A DNA stretch of 64,000 bases from the NCBI GenBank assembly GCA_028571685.1, contig CM053142.1, forward strand, positions 197,834,796 to 197,898,795, in the 5' to 3' direction. The stretch is from Heterohyrax brucei (lineage: Eukaryota > Chordata > Mammalia > Hyracoidea > Procaviidae). Below, in pieces: positions 10,226-20,450 of this stretch. How positions within the stretch are numbered: position 1 is the first letter of the stretch; every line of letters starts with the position of its first letter. The position numbers were made by a program, and so were the translations under genes. Under the pieces are notes generated by a model. It was given only the letters and a program-made list of their open reading frames with translations, did no database searches and had not been told where the DNA came from.

Positions 10226-10945
10226 CTCTCAAAAGACAGCGGTGAAGCAGGGCCTTCAGGCCCCTGATTAAAGGGGAAATTAAAATAGACAGCCAGGACA
10301 AATTCTTCACCTGTTTGACAGGACTGACTTTGACTCGCTTTTTACTTTCTTACAGTCCCTGGCTACCTCCACCTGGCTTGGGCAGGAAGTCGCCCATCAG
10401 CGGGCAGAGCCACACAGTAACACCTTTGCAGCTTTCGCCACTTTTTCTTAGGAACAACAAGAGAGTGGCGGCGCCCATGAAGGCCTTAGTGGAGACCCCT
10501 CTTCGGCGACAAGTGAGAGTGTCCTGGACATCAGACGCAGCCTGCTCTCAGGCAGGTGCCCCTCCCAGACCCCTCTCCTTCCCCTCCAGATCCCTGCCCC
10601 TTGTGCTGACACAGCACGTAGCTTCCCCTTAAACTACCCTGACCCTGCTTGATGGTTTCAGACAGCCAGGAAGAATGAAAACGCTGTCTGTCCCCCATGT
10701 TGCCAGCACACAGAAAAATAGTAAAGGCTTTGACCATTCACCCATACCTGCATCCAAGACTGGCTTTTTGGCAGCAGAGTTTGTCTGGTAACATTGGCTT
10801 AAACCTCCTCCGACCTCTGGTGGCCCAGGCGTTCTCTGGCATGTGTGTCCCTCTCTACATGACATCTTCCTCCGTCTCTTTGTCGTCATCTCTTTTAGGA
10901 GGACGCCAGTCACGTTGCCGTAGGACCCACTGTATTCTAGTGTGA
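10226..10945. other. Single-copy DNA, no recognised gene
   Basis: No repeat landmark. A possible acceptor ('tttactttcttacag', ending 10355) is followed by an open stretch, but the only nearby donor is weak. Nothing else is supported. Confidence 0.4.
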
Positions 10946-11060
10946 CCTCAAGTTAACATGATAACTGATGTCGTCTTCAAAGACCTTACTTCCAAACAAG
11001 GCCGCATTCACAGGTAGCAGGGTTAGGACTTGCATGTCATTTTCTAGGAGACATAATTCA
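10946..11060 (-). mobile_element. MLT1-like LTR fragment
   Basis: 'ccttacttccaaacaaggcc', 'cagggttaggacttgcat' and 'acataattcagcccatgac' are the antisense 5' end of the LTR, the same piece as at 720-866. Confidence 0.65.
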
Positions 11061-11168
11061 GCCCATGACGGGTGACGGTGCTCCTGTGTTTCCAACCTCA
11101 CATGCTCTGTGACAGCCCGTGACAGGTGACGGTGCTCCTGTGTTTCCAACCTCACATACTGTGTGAAG
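11061..11168 (+). repeat. 54-bp tandem duplication
   Basis: 'gcccatgacgggtgacggtg' at 11061 recurs at 11115 as 'gcccgtgacaggtgacggtg'. The two 54-bp units share 'ctcctgtgtttccaacctca'. The second unit is incomplete. Confidence 0.85.
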
Positions 11169-11246
11169 GTTTTCTTCCCACACTAGCAGCAGACCACACA
11201 GAAGCAGCTAGGAGAGTCCAGCTGTTTTCTTAAGCCAGATGTTATA

Positions 11247-11473
11247 GTTGTTGTTGTTGCTGCTGTTAGGTGCCACTGAGTTGATCATGATGTTGCTTAT
11301 TGGTCCAGCTGTGCAGATTTTCATTTTCTTTGTGCTGAGGTGAAATCCGTACTAAAGCCTGTAGTCTCTGATCTCCATCAGTAAGTGCTTCAAGTGCTTG
11401 TCAGTTAGTGAAAGCAAGGTTATGTCATCTGTATCTTGCAGGTTGTTAAGGAGGCTTCCTGTAACTCCAATGC
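11247..11473 (-). mobile_element. RTE 3' end with internal deletion
   Basis: The RTE tail 'ttgttgttgttgctgctgtt' and 'aggtgccactgagttg' joins directly to 'atgatgttgcttattggtcc', a segment that lies roughly 650-700 bp further in within the other copies. About 0.7 kb is therefore missing. It ends at an L1 insertion. Confidence 0.85.
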
Positions 11474-11479
11474 ACATTC

Positions 11480-11768
11480 AAAATATACACAAAAAAAATC
11501 TCTTTTTTTTTTATTGTGATTGAGTGAAAGTGTACAATCCAGTTTAAATCTGCATGCCTGCCTATCTGCAACTCCTTCTGCTCTCCTTCCCCAGTGACAG
11601 CACACTCTTCCTTTCCATTCTATACACGTCATATCTTCTGAACAATCTCCTGTCCCCTCCTCTCCACCCTCTCCACTCCCCTTTAGTAAGCAGCCAGTAG
11701 GATGACCGCCTACAGATGCACAGAACCATAAAGTGCACACACATATATACAACAAATTCCAACAGCAA
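11480..11768 (-). mobile_element. L1 3' UTR with poly-A (antisense)
   Basis: Poly-T at 11500-11514 followed by 'attgtgattgagtgaaagtg' is the reverse complement of the L1 tail at 1786-2085, so the L1 3' end points left. It abuts L1 ORF2 in the opposite orientation at about 11769. Confidence 0.7.
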
Positions 11769-13527
11769 TTAAAAGACAAAAAGACAAGCCGATGATAGTA
11801 ACAGGAGACTTCAACACGCGACTTCCAGAGACGTACAGAATATACAGAAAGAAACTCAAAAAACTACAGAAGATCTAAATGCTACAATCGACCAGTTCAA
11901 CCTCATGGACATAACAGAACACTTTACCCAACAGCAGCAAAGCATACAGTCTTTGGCAATGCCTACAGAACATCCTCCAGAAGAGCCCACATTTCGGGAA
12001 CAAGGCAAGCCTTAACAAAATCCAAACCATGGAAATGATACAAAGCATTTTATTGGATCACAATGCCATAAAATAGAAATCAGTAACTGGAATACCGAGA
12101 AAAAAATTAAATACATGGAAACTGAATAACATGTTGCTTACAACCACTGAGTAGCAGAAGAAACTAAAGACAAAAAAAAAAAAAAACTCCTGGAATCAAA
12201 TGACAGTGAAAATACACCTCACTAAAACTTTGAAACACAGCAAAAACAGTGCTCAGAGGTCAATTTGTAGCAATAAACACACACATAAGAAAAAAAGAAA
12301 TGTCCAAAACAAAAATGTTAGTGCTGTAAGTCGAACAAACAGACGTAACACAGCAAGAGAAGCCCACAGTCACCAGAAGAAAGGAAATAATAAAGGTTAG
12401 AGCAGAAATCAATGAAACAAAGAACAGAAAAACAATAGAAAGGAATCAATAAGATCCGAAGTTGATTCTTTGGAAGAATCAGAATTGACAAATGATTGCC
12501 AAATTGACAACAGAAAAGCAGAAGAGGAAGCAAACAACTCCAATAAGAAATGAAATGGGTGACATTAGAACAGAATCAACTGAAATAAAAAAGATCATAA
12601 CAGAATACTACAAAAAGAAAAAAAACTGGACTCCTAAAAATTGGAAAACCTAGAGGAAATGGACAAATTCTAGAAACACCCTACCTAACTAAACTAACAT
12701 GAACTGATCTAGAAAAACTTAACAGACTCATGACAGAAGAAGAGATTGAACAGTTTGTTTTTAAGACTCACCAAAAATAGCCCTGGCCCAGACAGCTTCA
12801 CAGGAGAATTCTACCAAACTTTCAGAGAACTAACCCCCAAACTACTCAAGCTATTTCAGAACATAGAAAAAGAAGGAATGCTCTAAAATTCGTTCTGTTA
12901 AGTCACTGTAACCCTGATACCAAAGCTAAGCAAAAACACCACAAACAAAAAAATTATAGACTAATAGCTACATGAATGCTGTCATTAGGTGCCAATGTGT
13001 CAGTTCTAACTCATGGCGGCCCCAGCACAACAGAAGTAAATACTGCCCAGTCCTGCCCAGTCCTGCCCCGTCCTGAAACATTGTTATGCTGGAGCCCGTT
13101 ATTGCAGCCACCTTGTCAGTCCATCTCTTTGAGAACCTTCCTCTCTTTCCCGGACCTACTACTTGAGCAAGCATGATGTCCTTCTCCAGGGACTGATCCC
13201 TACTGAAAACACGTCCAAAGTACGTGAGATGTAATCTTCCCATCGTTACTTCTAACGAGCATTCTGGCTGGACTTCTTCCAAGACATTTGTTCATTCTTT
13301 TGGCAGTCCATAGTATATTTGATATTCTTCACCAGCTCCACAATGCAAGTGCCAATTCTTCAGTTTTTGTTATTCACACACCTGTGAGGCAGTTGAAAAC
13401 ACCATGGCTTGGGTCAGGCTCACCTTAGTCTTCAAGGTGACATCTTTGGTTTTCCATGCTTACAAGAGGTCTTTGCAGCAGATATGCCCAAAGCAATGTC
13501 TCTGATTTCACCACTGCTACTTCCATG

Positions 13528-13687
13528 AACAGAAACCCTGGGGGCGCGGTGGGTTAAGTGCTACGTCTGCTAACCAAAATGTCAGCACGTTCAAATCTGC
13601 CAGGCATTCCTTGAAAACTCTACTGTGACCTCTAGGGTCACTATGAGTCAGACCCAACTTGACGGCAGTGGGTTTGTTTTTTTGGTT
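13528..13687 (+). mobile_element. AfroSINE in RTE
   Basis: 'gggttaagtgctacgtctgc' head and 'gtcactatgagtcagaccca' tail. RTE is interrupted exactly here, and 'acttccatg' on the left pairs with 'acttctgtg' on the right as a decayed target duplication. Confidence 0.9.
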
Positions 13688-13825
13688 TTTACTTCTGTGG
13701 GTGTTGACTGTGGATCCAAGTAAAATGAAATCTTTGACAAGTTTGCTGTTTTCTTCATTTATCATAATGTTGCTTATTGTTTCAGTGGTGATGATTTTTG
13801 TTTCCTTGATGTTGTATTGGGTCGC

Positions 13826-13866
13826 CATCAGTCGGATCTGACTCAACGGCACTTGGCTGGCTCAGC
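13826..13866 (+). mobile_element. SINE/RTE tail fragment in RTE
   Basis: 'gggtcgccatcagtcggatc' with 'tgactcaacggcacttgg' is only the common 3' tail, inserted where RTE reads 'ttgatgttg' on both sides (duplicated). Very short insertion. Confidence 0.6.
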
Positions 13867-14655
13867 TGATGTTGTGTTGTAATGTCTACTGAAGGCTGCA
13901 GCCTTTAACCTTCATTAGTAAGTGTTTCAAGTCCTCTTCACTTTCAGCAAGCAAAATTGTGTCATTTGTATAACCTAGATTGTTAATGTATCTTCCTCTA
14001 ATCTTGATGCCCCATTCTTCTTCACAAACCCTATGAATACAGACACATGTATTCTCAACAAAATTCTAGCCAAAATAACTCAACAGCACATCAAAAAAAT
14101 AATGTGTCAAGACGAAGTGGTATTCATACCAGCTATGTAAGGATGATTCAACATTCAAAAATGGATCAGTGCAATCTACCACATAAATAAAACAAAAACA
14201 AATCACATGATCATTTCAATAGACACTAAAAAGGCATTTGATAAAGTCCAACATTCATTCCTGATGAAAATTCTTAGAAAATGTGGCTAAAAGGGAAATC
14301 CTCAACACCATAAAGATATTTCTACAAAACCAACCACCAACATGATTCTCAAAGGAGAAAAAATGAAAGCATCCCTTTGAGAAAGGGGAGCCCAAGGATG
14401 CCCTTTATCGCCACTCTTATTCAGTGTTGTGCCGCAAGTTCTAGCTAAAGCAAAAGGCAAGAAAAAGAAATAAAGGGCATCCAATCTGATAAGGAAGAAG
14501 CAAAACTGTTCCTATTCACAGATGACATGATCCTACACACTGAAAAACCCCAAAGATTTCACAAGAAAGCTACTGGAATTAATCAAAAGATTCAGTAAAG
14601 TAACAGAATACAAGATCAGCGTACATAACTCATTTGGACTATTCTACACCAACAA

Positions 14656-15330
14656 AGGAGTGCAGTGATAAAGTGGTTAAGGGCCTACCTGCTAACCAAA
14701 AGGTCAGCTGCTCGTACCCACACACAGCTCCTTGGAAACTCTATGGGGACAGTTCTACTCTGTCCTGTAAGCTGGTGTTTCAGTCAGCTAGTGCTGCTCT
14801 AACAGAAATACCACAAGTGGTTTGCTTTAGCACAGAAAAGTTTATTCTTACACAGTCTGGTAGGCTACAAGTCCAAATTCAGGGTGACCGCTCCAGGGAA
14901 AAGCTTTCCATCTTTGTCAGCTCTGGAGGAAGTTCCTGGTGTTGTATCAGTCTTTGTTCAGGGAGTGTCTCAGCACAAGAACCTCAGGTCTGAGGGACAC
15001 GCTCCATTCCTAGTGCTGCTTTCTTGATGGTATAAGCTTCCCCGTTCTCTGCTCGCTTCTCTCTGTTATCTCCCGTAGGATAAAAGGATAAAGGCTCGTG
15101 CAAGCGACACTCCAGGGAAACTCCTTTAGCAAGGGTGTTGCAGTCCCACCCTGATCCTCTTTTAACATAATCACTTTCTCTATTAGCCACAGACAAAGAT
15201 TAGGATTTATAGCATCAGAAAATCACCAAATGGAGGGCAGCCACAGAATACAGAGAGTCCTGGCCCAGCCAAATTACTACACATATTTTTAGGGGGACAC
15301 AATTCAATCCACGACAGGTGGCTGTGAGTC
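14656..15330 (+). mobile_element. AfroSINE split by an LTR
   Basis: Head and body at 14656-14775 ('ctacctgctaaccaaaaggt', 'ctatggggacagttctactc'); the last few bases of the tail, 'ggctgtgagtc', appear at 15320-15330 beyond the LTR. So the order is L1, then SINE, then LTR. Confidence 0.85.
14776..15316 (-). mobile_element. MaLR-type solo LTR in AfroSINE
   Basis: Antisense: 'tgtttcagtcagctagtgct' to 'aattcaatccacgaca'. Flanks 'gctgg' (14771-14775) and 'ggtgg' (15317-15321) match at four of five positions. Full length, with family landmarks such as 'gctctggaggaagttcctgg'. Confidence 0.9.
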
Positions 15331-15655
15331 TTTTGCAGGGGAAGGGTGTTTACATTAACAAAGCGAACTTTGAAAAGGAAACTGTGAAAAAGAAAATGAT
15401 GCCACGTGCAAAAGCTCTCAAAGAGGTAAAATAATTTACTAATAAATCTAATGAGGGACATGAAAGACCTATACAAATGAAACGACCAAAACACTATGCC
15501 AAGAAACCCAAAAAACCTACATAAATGGAGAGGTGCACCATACTTATGGGCCGGAAGACTCAACATGGCGAAATATCAGGACTACCCACAGTGACCCACA
15601 GATATGACGCAATCCCAGTCCAAACTCCAACAGCATTCCTTGACAAGATGGAAGA

Positions 15656-16150
15656 GGAAAGAGAGAGTTACACCAAGGAAACGGCTTACATAACTGCGGG
15701 GCATGGAAGTCCCAAGGCCTTGGGTCAGCCTGGAGGCTTTTCACAACCCGTGCAGCTGGGGGACTGGTGGTCCACACTGGCGGGTCAGGGATCTCTGGCT
15801 CACAAGCTGCAGAGAGTGGCGAGTTCCAAGATCAGCAGGTAAGCTGCCCGCTCAAGTCCCAAGAACCAGAGGTCAGAGGAACACAAGCCAGCTTCAACAG
15901 CCACAGTGAGCAAAACTCTGCGAGCCTGCAAGAAAGTCCACCTATACTGGAGGTAGTCCACACCCCAAGGAAACTCCTTTTTAAGTGATTGGCTCCTCAG
16001 GGCAGATCCCATCATGGAGGCAGTCACCTACAACAGACCTATTCGTGAACACGATTACATCACTATACAACCACCAAACTGTACCATAACTGCCAAGCCA
16101 CTGACAATCACGGCCTAGCCAAGTTGATACACAATCTTAACCCTCACCTC
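15656..16150 (-). mobile_element. ERV-L-type LTR (probable 3' LTR of the adjacent provirus)
   Basis: Read on the minus strand it begins near 16150 ('ggttaagattgtgtatcaac', 'ttggctaggccgtgattg') and carries 'gtataggtggactttcttgc', an MLT2/ERV-L-like LTR. It abuts the 3' side of ERV-L internal sequence at 16151 and is truncated at L1 on the left. Placement as the provirus's 3' LTR is inference from adjacency and strand. Confidence 0.55.
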
Positions 16151-16598
16151 GGCAGCTATACACATCTCCTTAAATCATTATAATGTCTGGGGAAAAAATT
16201 ATGACATCACACTTGTGCCTGACATGAAACATTTAACAGGAGTACATCCAAAAATGTACTAGCCCTGTTTACATACTAATATAAGTGGAAAAGATACATA
16301 TATACAGTCCCCATTTCTGCAACGGTCATATGGTCATAACTGGTATTTAGCACTACCTTCTTCTAACACCCATTCCGTATTCCCATTGCCCTCAGCAAGC
16401 TCCTCAACTTGCTGTGGTTCTTTGCCTGCGGGGTGACCCAAACCTGCATTCCTGAAGGATCTGGGCCATTAATAGTCAGGTCGGAACTGAGTCCTGAGTC
16501 GCTGAAGCTTCCCAGTGACTCTAATCACAGGAATGGTCATACTAAGAGACACCCTCAAGGATCTCTTGCATTCCAGACCTTCTCTTCTTCACCTTCTG

Positions 16599-17170
16599 CT
16601 GGGGACCAAGTGGCACAAAATAGAGGCAGGGACACACCAGTTTGAGCATCCAGTGAACTTTATTTGAAGAGAAAGAGAGTGGGGTCTGAACCAGGGGTTG
16701 GTTAAGCCTCCTAGGACAGAAAGAGAATGGGGGCCGAGCTGAGGTGGCTGAGCTAAGAGAATGACAGAGAGAGAAAGGGAGGACAGGAGGGCAGGGAGAG
16801 AGACAGAGTAAGCAGAGTCTGAGCAGAGAGGTAGCTCAGCTCTCCTCAGGCCGGTAGGGTAAGTTTTTTGTTTCAACAAGGTGGCTTGGGGTGAGGGACT
16901 TTATGGTTTGATAAGGGAGGAACGTTTATTAAGAAAGGAGAGAGGGTTGCGAGAAATTCCAGTCAGGAGACTCATGGTCTGATGAGGGAGGAAGTGTTCA
17001 TCAGAAGGAGAAGGGAGTACAGTTTGTTTATAGTCACAGTGTGATAAGGGCAGAATTTTAGGAGGGTGCAGGCATAACACCTTGTTTGTGGTTCAAATTC
17101 CTGTGGGCTGTTTTTGGGGTAATGGCTTCTGCTGAAACCTCTCTGAAGTCCAGGGACGTGTCAGAAGATG
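16599..17170 (-). mobile_element. Solo LTR of a second ERV family (minus)
   Basis: On the minus strand it carries a polyadenylation signal (AATAAA at 16659-16664) followed by 'gttcactgg' and ends '...ccccagca'. Its last 100 bp resemble the plus-strand element at 17790-18187. ERV-L sequence resumes on both sides. The right boundary (17150-17190) is uncertain. Confidence 0.55.
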
Positions 17171-17177
17171 GCTTGTG

Positions 17178-17375
17178 TTAAACCGCTCTCAAACCCAGGG
17201 ACGGAGTTCCCTCACCTTCATTCTGTAACATCAGTTCAATTTCCTTCTGATGATGGAGATCAGTCACACCAGCCAATATGGTGACTCCCTTCTTTGCCTG
17301 CTGACCCAGAGGCACAAGGAGCCCAAAGTGGCCAGGTGGCATTCCTAGCTTCCAGTTCAGTGGAATCAGTGACAC
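17178..17375 (-). pseudogene. ERV-L dUTPase remnant
   Basis: A 65-codon open stretch on the minus strand resembles the N-terminal half of the ERV-L dUTPase (residues IPLNWKL and AKKGVTILAGV are visible). dUTPase hydrolyses dUTP to limit uracil in viral DNA. The C-terminal glycine-rich motif is not intact and the frame breaks on both sides, so this is a fossil. Confidence 0.75.
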
Positions 17376-17619
17376 ATCCCCAGTGGCCAGATTCCTCCGT
17401 CTGAAACTGAGATGCCTAGACCCACAGAGAATAGGGTCATAGAGGCAGGAAATTCGAAATTTGGGGCGTGAGTTACTAGGGATAATAGCATTTCCACCCT
17501 TGGTTACTGGTCCCGTGAATCCTGGCTGTTAGAGTAAGGACGTCATACACTGGGCGCTGGTTCAGAGCACAGACAGCTCCTGGAGAACGATGCCCACACC
17601 CTGCAAGGTGTTGTCCCCT

Positions 17620-17786
17620 AAAACCAAACCAAACTCACTGCCATCAAGTCAATTCAGACCCATAGTGACCCTACAGGTCAAAGTAGAACCACCCCATAAA
17701 GTTTCCAAGGAGCGCCTGGCAGATTCAAACCGCTGACCTTTCAGCTAGCAGACACAGCACTTAACTATTATGGCACCAGGGTTTCC
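17620..17786 (-). mobile_element. AfroSINE in ERV-L
   Basis: Antisense SINE: 'aagtcaattcagacccatag' tail, 'gtttccaaggagcgcctggc' body, 'tatggcaccagggtttcc' head. Confidence 0.9.
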
Positions 17787-17789
17787 AGT

Positions 17790-18187
17790 TGGCCCCTAAC
17801 TGGTGCCATGTCTTTGAGAGAACTCTGTCCCTGAAACTTAGGGAGGTCGTTGAGAGGACTCTGTCCTACAGGGAGGTCATCTTATCCAGTGATCAGAGCC
17901 GCCATCAGCTGAAAACAGCCTGGTAGGCCCCACCTGGTATAATCATAAGTACTTTAAGCCTGTCTTCCCCACCCTCCTAATTGAAAGCTCTCCCCCTATC
18001 AAAATCTTGACCGTACCCCACACTACCTCACTGAAACTTCAAAACTGTAAAAAACCTGCCCTACTAGGGAGAGGCTGGACTGAGCCACTCAGCTCAAACC
18101 CCACTCTTTCTCTTCCAGTAAACTTCACTGGACCCTTGGACTGGTGTATCTCTGCCTCTGCTTCTGGCCACCCACTCCGCAACAGTC
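17790..18187 (+). mobile_element. Solo LTR of the second ERV family (plus)
   Basis: Runs from 'ttggcccctaactggtgcc' to 'ccactccgcaaca'. Its 3' part ('actctttctcttccagtaaa', 'cttcactggacc') matches the reverse complement of 16599-16700. So two LTRs of one family lie about 0.6 kb apart on opposite strands inside the ERV-L. Confidence 0.55.
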
Positions 18188-18242
18188 TTTAGCAGGCCAT
18201 TCCATCATTCTATCAAACCAGCTGCTTCAAGGTGGGGGAACA

Positions 18243-18408
18243 CAGTACCCACTACCCACTGCTATCAAGTCGATTCAGACTCATAGAGATCCTATACGAC
18301 CTGTTAGAACTGCCCCATAGAGTTTCCAAGGGGTGCCTGGTGGATTCAAATTACCGACCTTTCAGCTGGCAGACACAGCACTCAACCACTACGCCACCGA
18401 GGTTTCCA
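18243..18408 (-). mobile_element. AfroSINE in ERV-L
   Basis: 'tcaagtcgattcagactcat' tail at 18265, 'gtttccaaggggtgcctggt' body, 'accactacgccaccgagg' head. ERV-L integrase sequence continues right after. Confidence 0.92.
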
Positions 18409-19132
18409 GGGACCATGGTGAGACCAGTGAATTCCACAAATAAGGGCCCATTGCTGTGCTTCCTTTGCTGTGAACTGAGTCCCTTGATTCGAAGTGACGA
18501 CGCATGGGATAGCCTGACGGTGGGTGAGCACACATGTGGGAGTTTGAGCCGAAGTATCGCACTCAGGAAAGACAAATTCATGTAAGAACGCAGAACTGCC
18601 CTTTTCATGACGGACATGGTCTAGTGTAACCAGCATGCCACCAGGTTGCTACTGGCTGATCACCTCTAGGAACGGTGCCAGAATGGGGACTCAGGGCTGG
18701 TCTCTGCTGCTAGCAGATTAGGGTGCAGCCAAGTCAGCCTTGGTGAATGAATCCCGCATTGCTGGGCCCGTGCATAACTTCCATCCCTACCACCATGGCC
18801 ACTTTGTTCACAAGCCCTTCGAGCAACGATGTGAGTGGCTAGGGAAAGAGGATGACTGATTACCACAGAACACATCATCCTATGCACTTGATCGTTGAAA
18901 TCCTTCTCTGCTGAGGTCACCTTTTGGCAAGTATTCACATGAACACAAATATCTTCATTTGGGGGGACCATTCAGAGAGGTCTGTCCACATACTTCTTCC
19001 CCATACTTCATTGCCTTCAGTTTTCCAATCATGTTCCTTCCAAATCCGTAACCATCCAGTCACGTCAGCCAGACTATTGCCCATAGCCCACGAATCAGTA
19101 TACAGCCACACATCCTGCCATTTCTCCTTCAA
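18382..19132 (-). pseudogene. ERV-L RNase H and integrase remnant
   Basis: Right to left: the C-terminal part of RNase H (TDSWA near 19095), a zinc-binding-domain-like part of integrase (18666-18900), then the start of the integrase core (SNQGTQFTAKEA near 18490). Two open stretches overlap in different frames, and the shift falls at a run of six G/C at 18961-18966. The frame shifts again near 18640, and the core is cut by the SINE at 18408. Not functional. Confidence 0.78.
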
Positions 19133-19143
19133 AGCAAATTGAT

Positions 19144-19667
19144 TGTCATGGATTGAATTATGTCCCCTAAAAAATGCGTGTAGCCATGTGGCTGGGCCAT
19201 GATTCCCAGTATCTTGTGACTGTCCTCCATTTGGTGGTTTTCCTGTGCTGTATGTTAAAGGATTAGGGTGGGATTGTAAATCCTTTCATAGGATCACCTC
19301 CCTGCTCCACTGTAAAGGAGTTTCCCTGGAGTATGGCTTGCACCACCCTTAAGTCTTTCATCCTACAAGAGATAAAAGGAAAGGGAAGCAAGCAGAGAAT
19401 TGGGAACCTCACTCCATCAAGTAAGCAGCACCGGGAGAACAGCACGCCCTTCAGACCTGAGGTTGCTATGCCAAGATGCTCCCTGAACAAAGACTGATGC
19501 AATACCGGACTTGCCTCCAAAGCTGACAAGGAGGAAAGCCTTCCCCTGGAGTTGACATCCTGAATTTGGACTTGTAGCCTACCAGACTGTGTAAGAATCA
19601 ACTTTGCCTTTATTAAAGCCATACACTCGTGGTATTTCTGTTAGAGCAGCACTGGCTGACTAAAACA
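19144..19667 (+). mobile_element. MaLR-type solo LTR in ERV-L
   Basis: TGTCATGGATTGAATTATGT start and 'tgactaaaaca' end. Flanks 'ttgat' (19139-19143) and 'gtgat' (19668-19672) match at four of five positions. ERV-L sequence is continuous across it, so the insertion postdates the provirus. Confidence 0.92.
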
Positions 19668-20182
19668 GTGATCAACCAGGTACACAGCTCAAAGCTTTGC
19701 CATTGGGAGAATTTCCCTTCACCACTGCCCTTCATAGAGCTCCCAGAAGGACGTCTGTAGTGCTGCTGCTGTCCATGTCGAGTGGTGTCTACATATCACA
19801 CGGAACCATCTGTAAACCAATCACAAGTTTTCTCTTCTTCAGTCAACTGATCAGAAGGCACTCACCCCAAGGCCATAGGTTCAGACTGGGAGATGGAAGG
19901 TAACGTGACAGGAGAGGAGGCCATGTGACTTATCTGTGCCTTCAGCTCCTGCTCAGCCCCAATCTCACACATAACCCTTCCACTTAACGATGTAGTGCTG
20001 CTATGTAAAAACAACCTTACGGCTCTGTGGGTCAGACAACACCCAGTTCATGGTGGTGGACCACGATTCAGTGTTCAGTCTCTACTAAGGCCCAGTAACA
20101 AGCCAAAAGCTCTTTCTCAAAAAGAGGGTAGTTATGCAGGCCACAGCAGCTCTTTGCTCTGCTTTTACTAATTTTTTTTTTC

Positions 20183-20350
20183 CCATAAGGCAGCCTCCAG
20201 GTCCTTCATTCTAGTCTGTCTTAGTCAGGAAGTTCAGATGAAAGCTGTCTGCCACAAACGATCCTGCTAATGTTTGAACACTGTGGCATAGCTTCTAGTA
20301 ATGCAGAAGTCCCCACATTACAACAAAGTGACATACGCGGCGGGGATGGG
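20183..20350 (-). mobile_element. RTE 5' leader fragment
   Basis: 'ctagtctgtcttagtcagga' and 'gtggcatagcttctagta' are the antisense RTE 5' leader (compare plus strand 4625-4720 and 45060-45180). The 5' end is to the right, so it is separate from the RTE 3' end at 20451. Confidence 0.78.
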
Positions 20351-20364
20351 CTCCCTGAAGGATT

Positions 20365-20418
20365 ATCTGTGTCTGTGTCTGTGTCTGTGTCTGTGTCTGT
20401 GTCTGTCTCTGTGTCTGT

Positions 20419-20450
<32 letters not shown>
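20365..20450 (+). repeat. (TGTGTC)n/(TG)n microsatellite at an RTE 3' end
   Basis: Hexanucleotide 'gtgtct' repeats pass into a TG run of about 26 bp and then 'tgctgttgttgttgctgtta', the RTE 3' tail. On the element's own strand the repeat lies exactly at its 3' end. Confidence 0.95.

Larger units (their letters stand above)
12965..14025 (-). mobile_element. RTE LINE inserted in L1
   Basis: Antisense 3' end of RTE: 'cattaggtgccaatgtgtca' tail at 12977, 'ccttctccagggactgatcc' at 13181, 'acaccatggcttgggtcagg' at 13399, ending 'gatgccccattcttcttcac'. L1 resumes on the right; 'tgaat' is present on both sides, consistent with a short target duplication. Two SINE pieces split it. Confidence 0.9.
11769..15655 (+). 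mobile_element. L1 ORF2, inverted relative to its own 3' UTR
   Basis: Plus-strand ORF2 remnant in three blocks. 11769-12962 starts in the endonuclease ('gatagtaacaggagacttca') and reaches early reverse transcriptase. 14026-14655 carries reverse transcriptase motif A (DTKKAFD, near 14221) and motif C as FTDD at 14515-14526. 15331-15655 is the following segment ('cttatgggccggaagactca'). Many stops are present. A later RTE, an AfroSINE and an LTR interrupt it. The order (outer end = 3'-most ORF2, junction = endonuclease end, then 3' UTR reversed) is that expected from a 5'-inversion by twin priming. Confidence 0.82.
16151..20180 (-). mobile_element. Decayed ERV-L (class III) provirus, internal region
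   Basis: Minus-strand pol remnants in proviral order from right to left: reverse transcriptase/RNase H connection (19668-20180), RNase H and integrase (18382-19132), dUTPase (17178-17375), 3' region (16151-16598). A dUTPase after integrase is characteristic of ERV-L. No gag, protease or 5' LTR is in the window. An LTR of another family on each strand, two AfroSINEs and a MaLR LTR interrupt it. It is fully defective. Confidence 0.82.
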
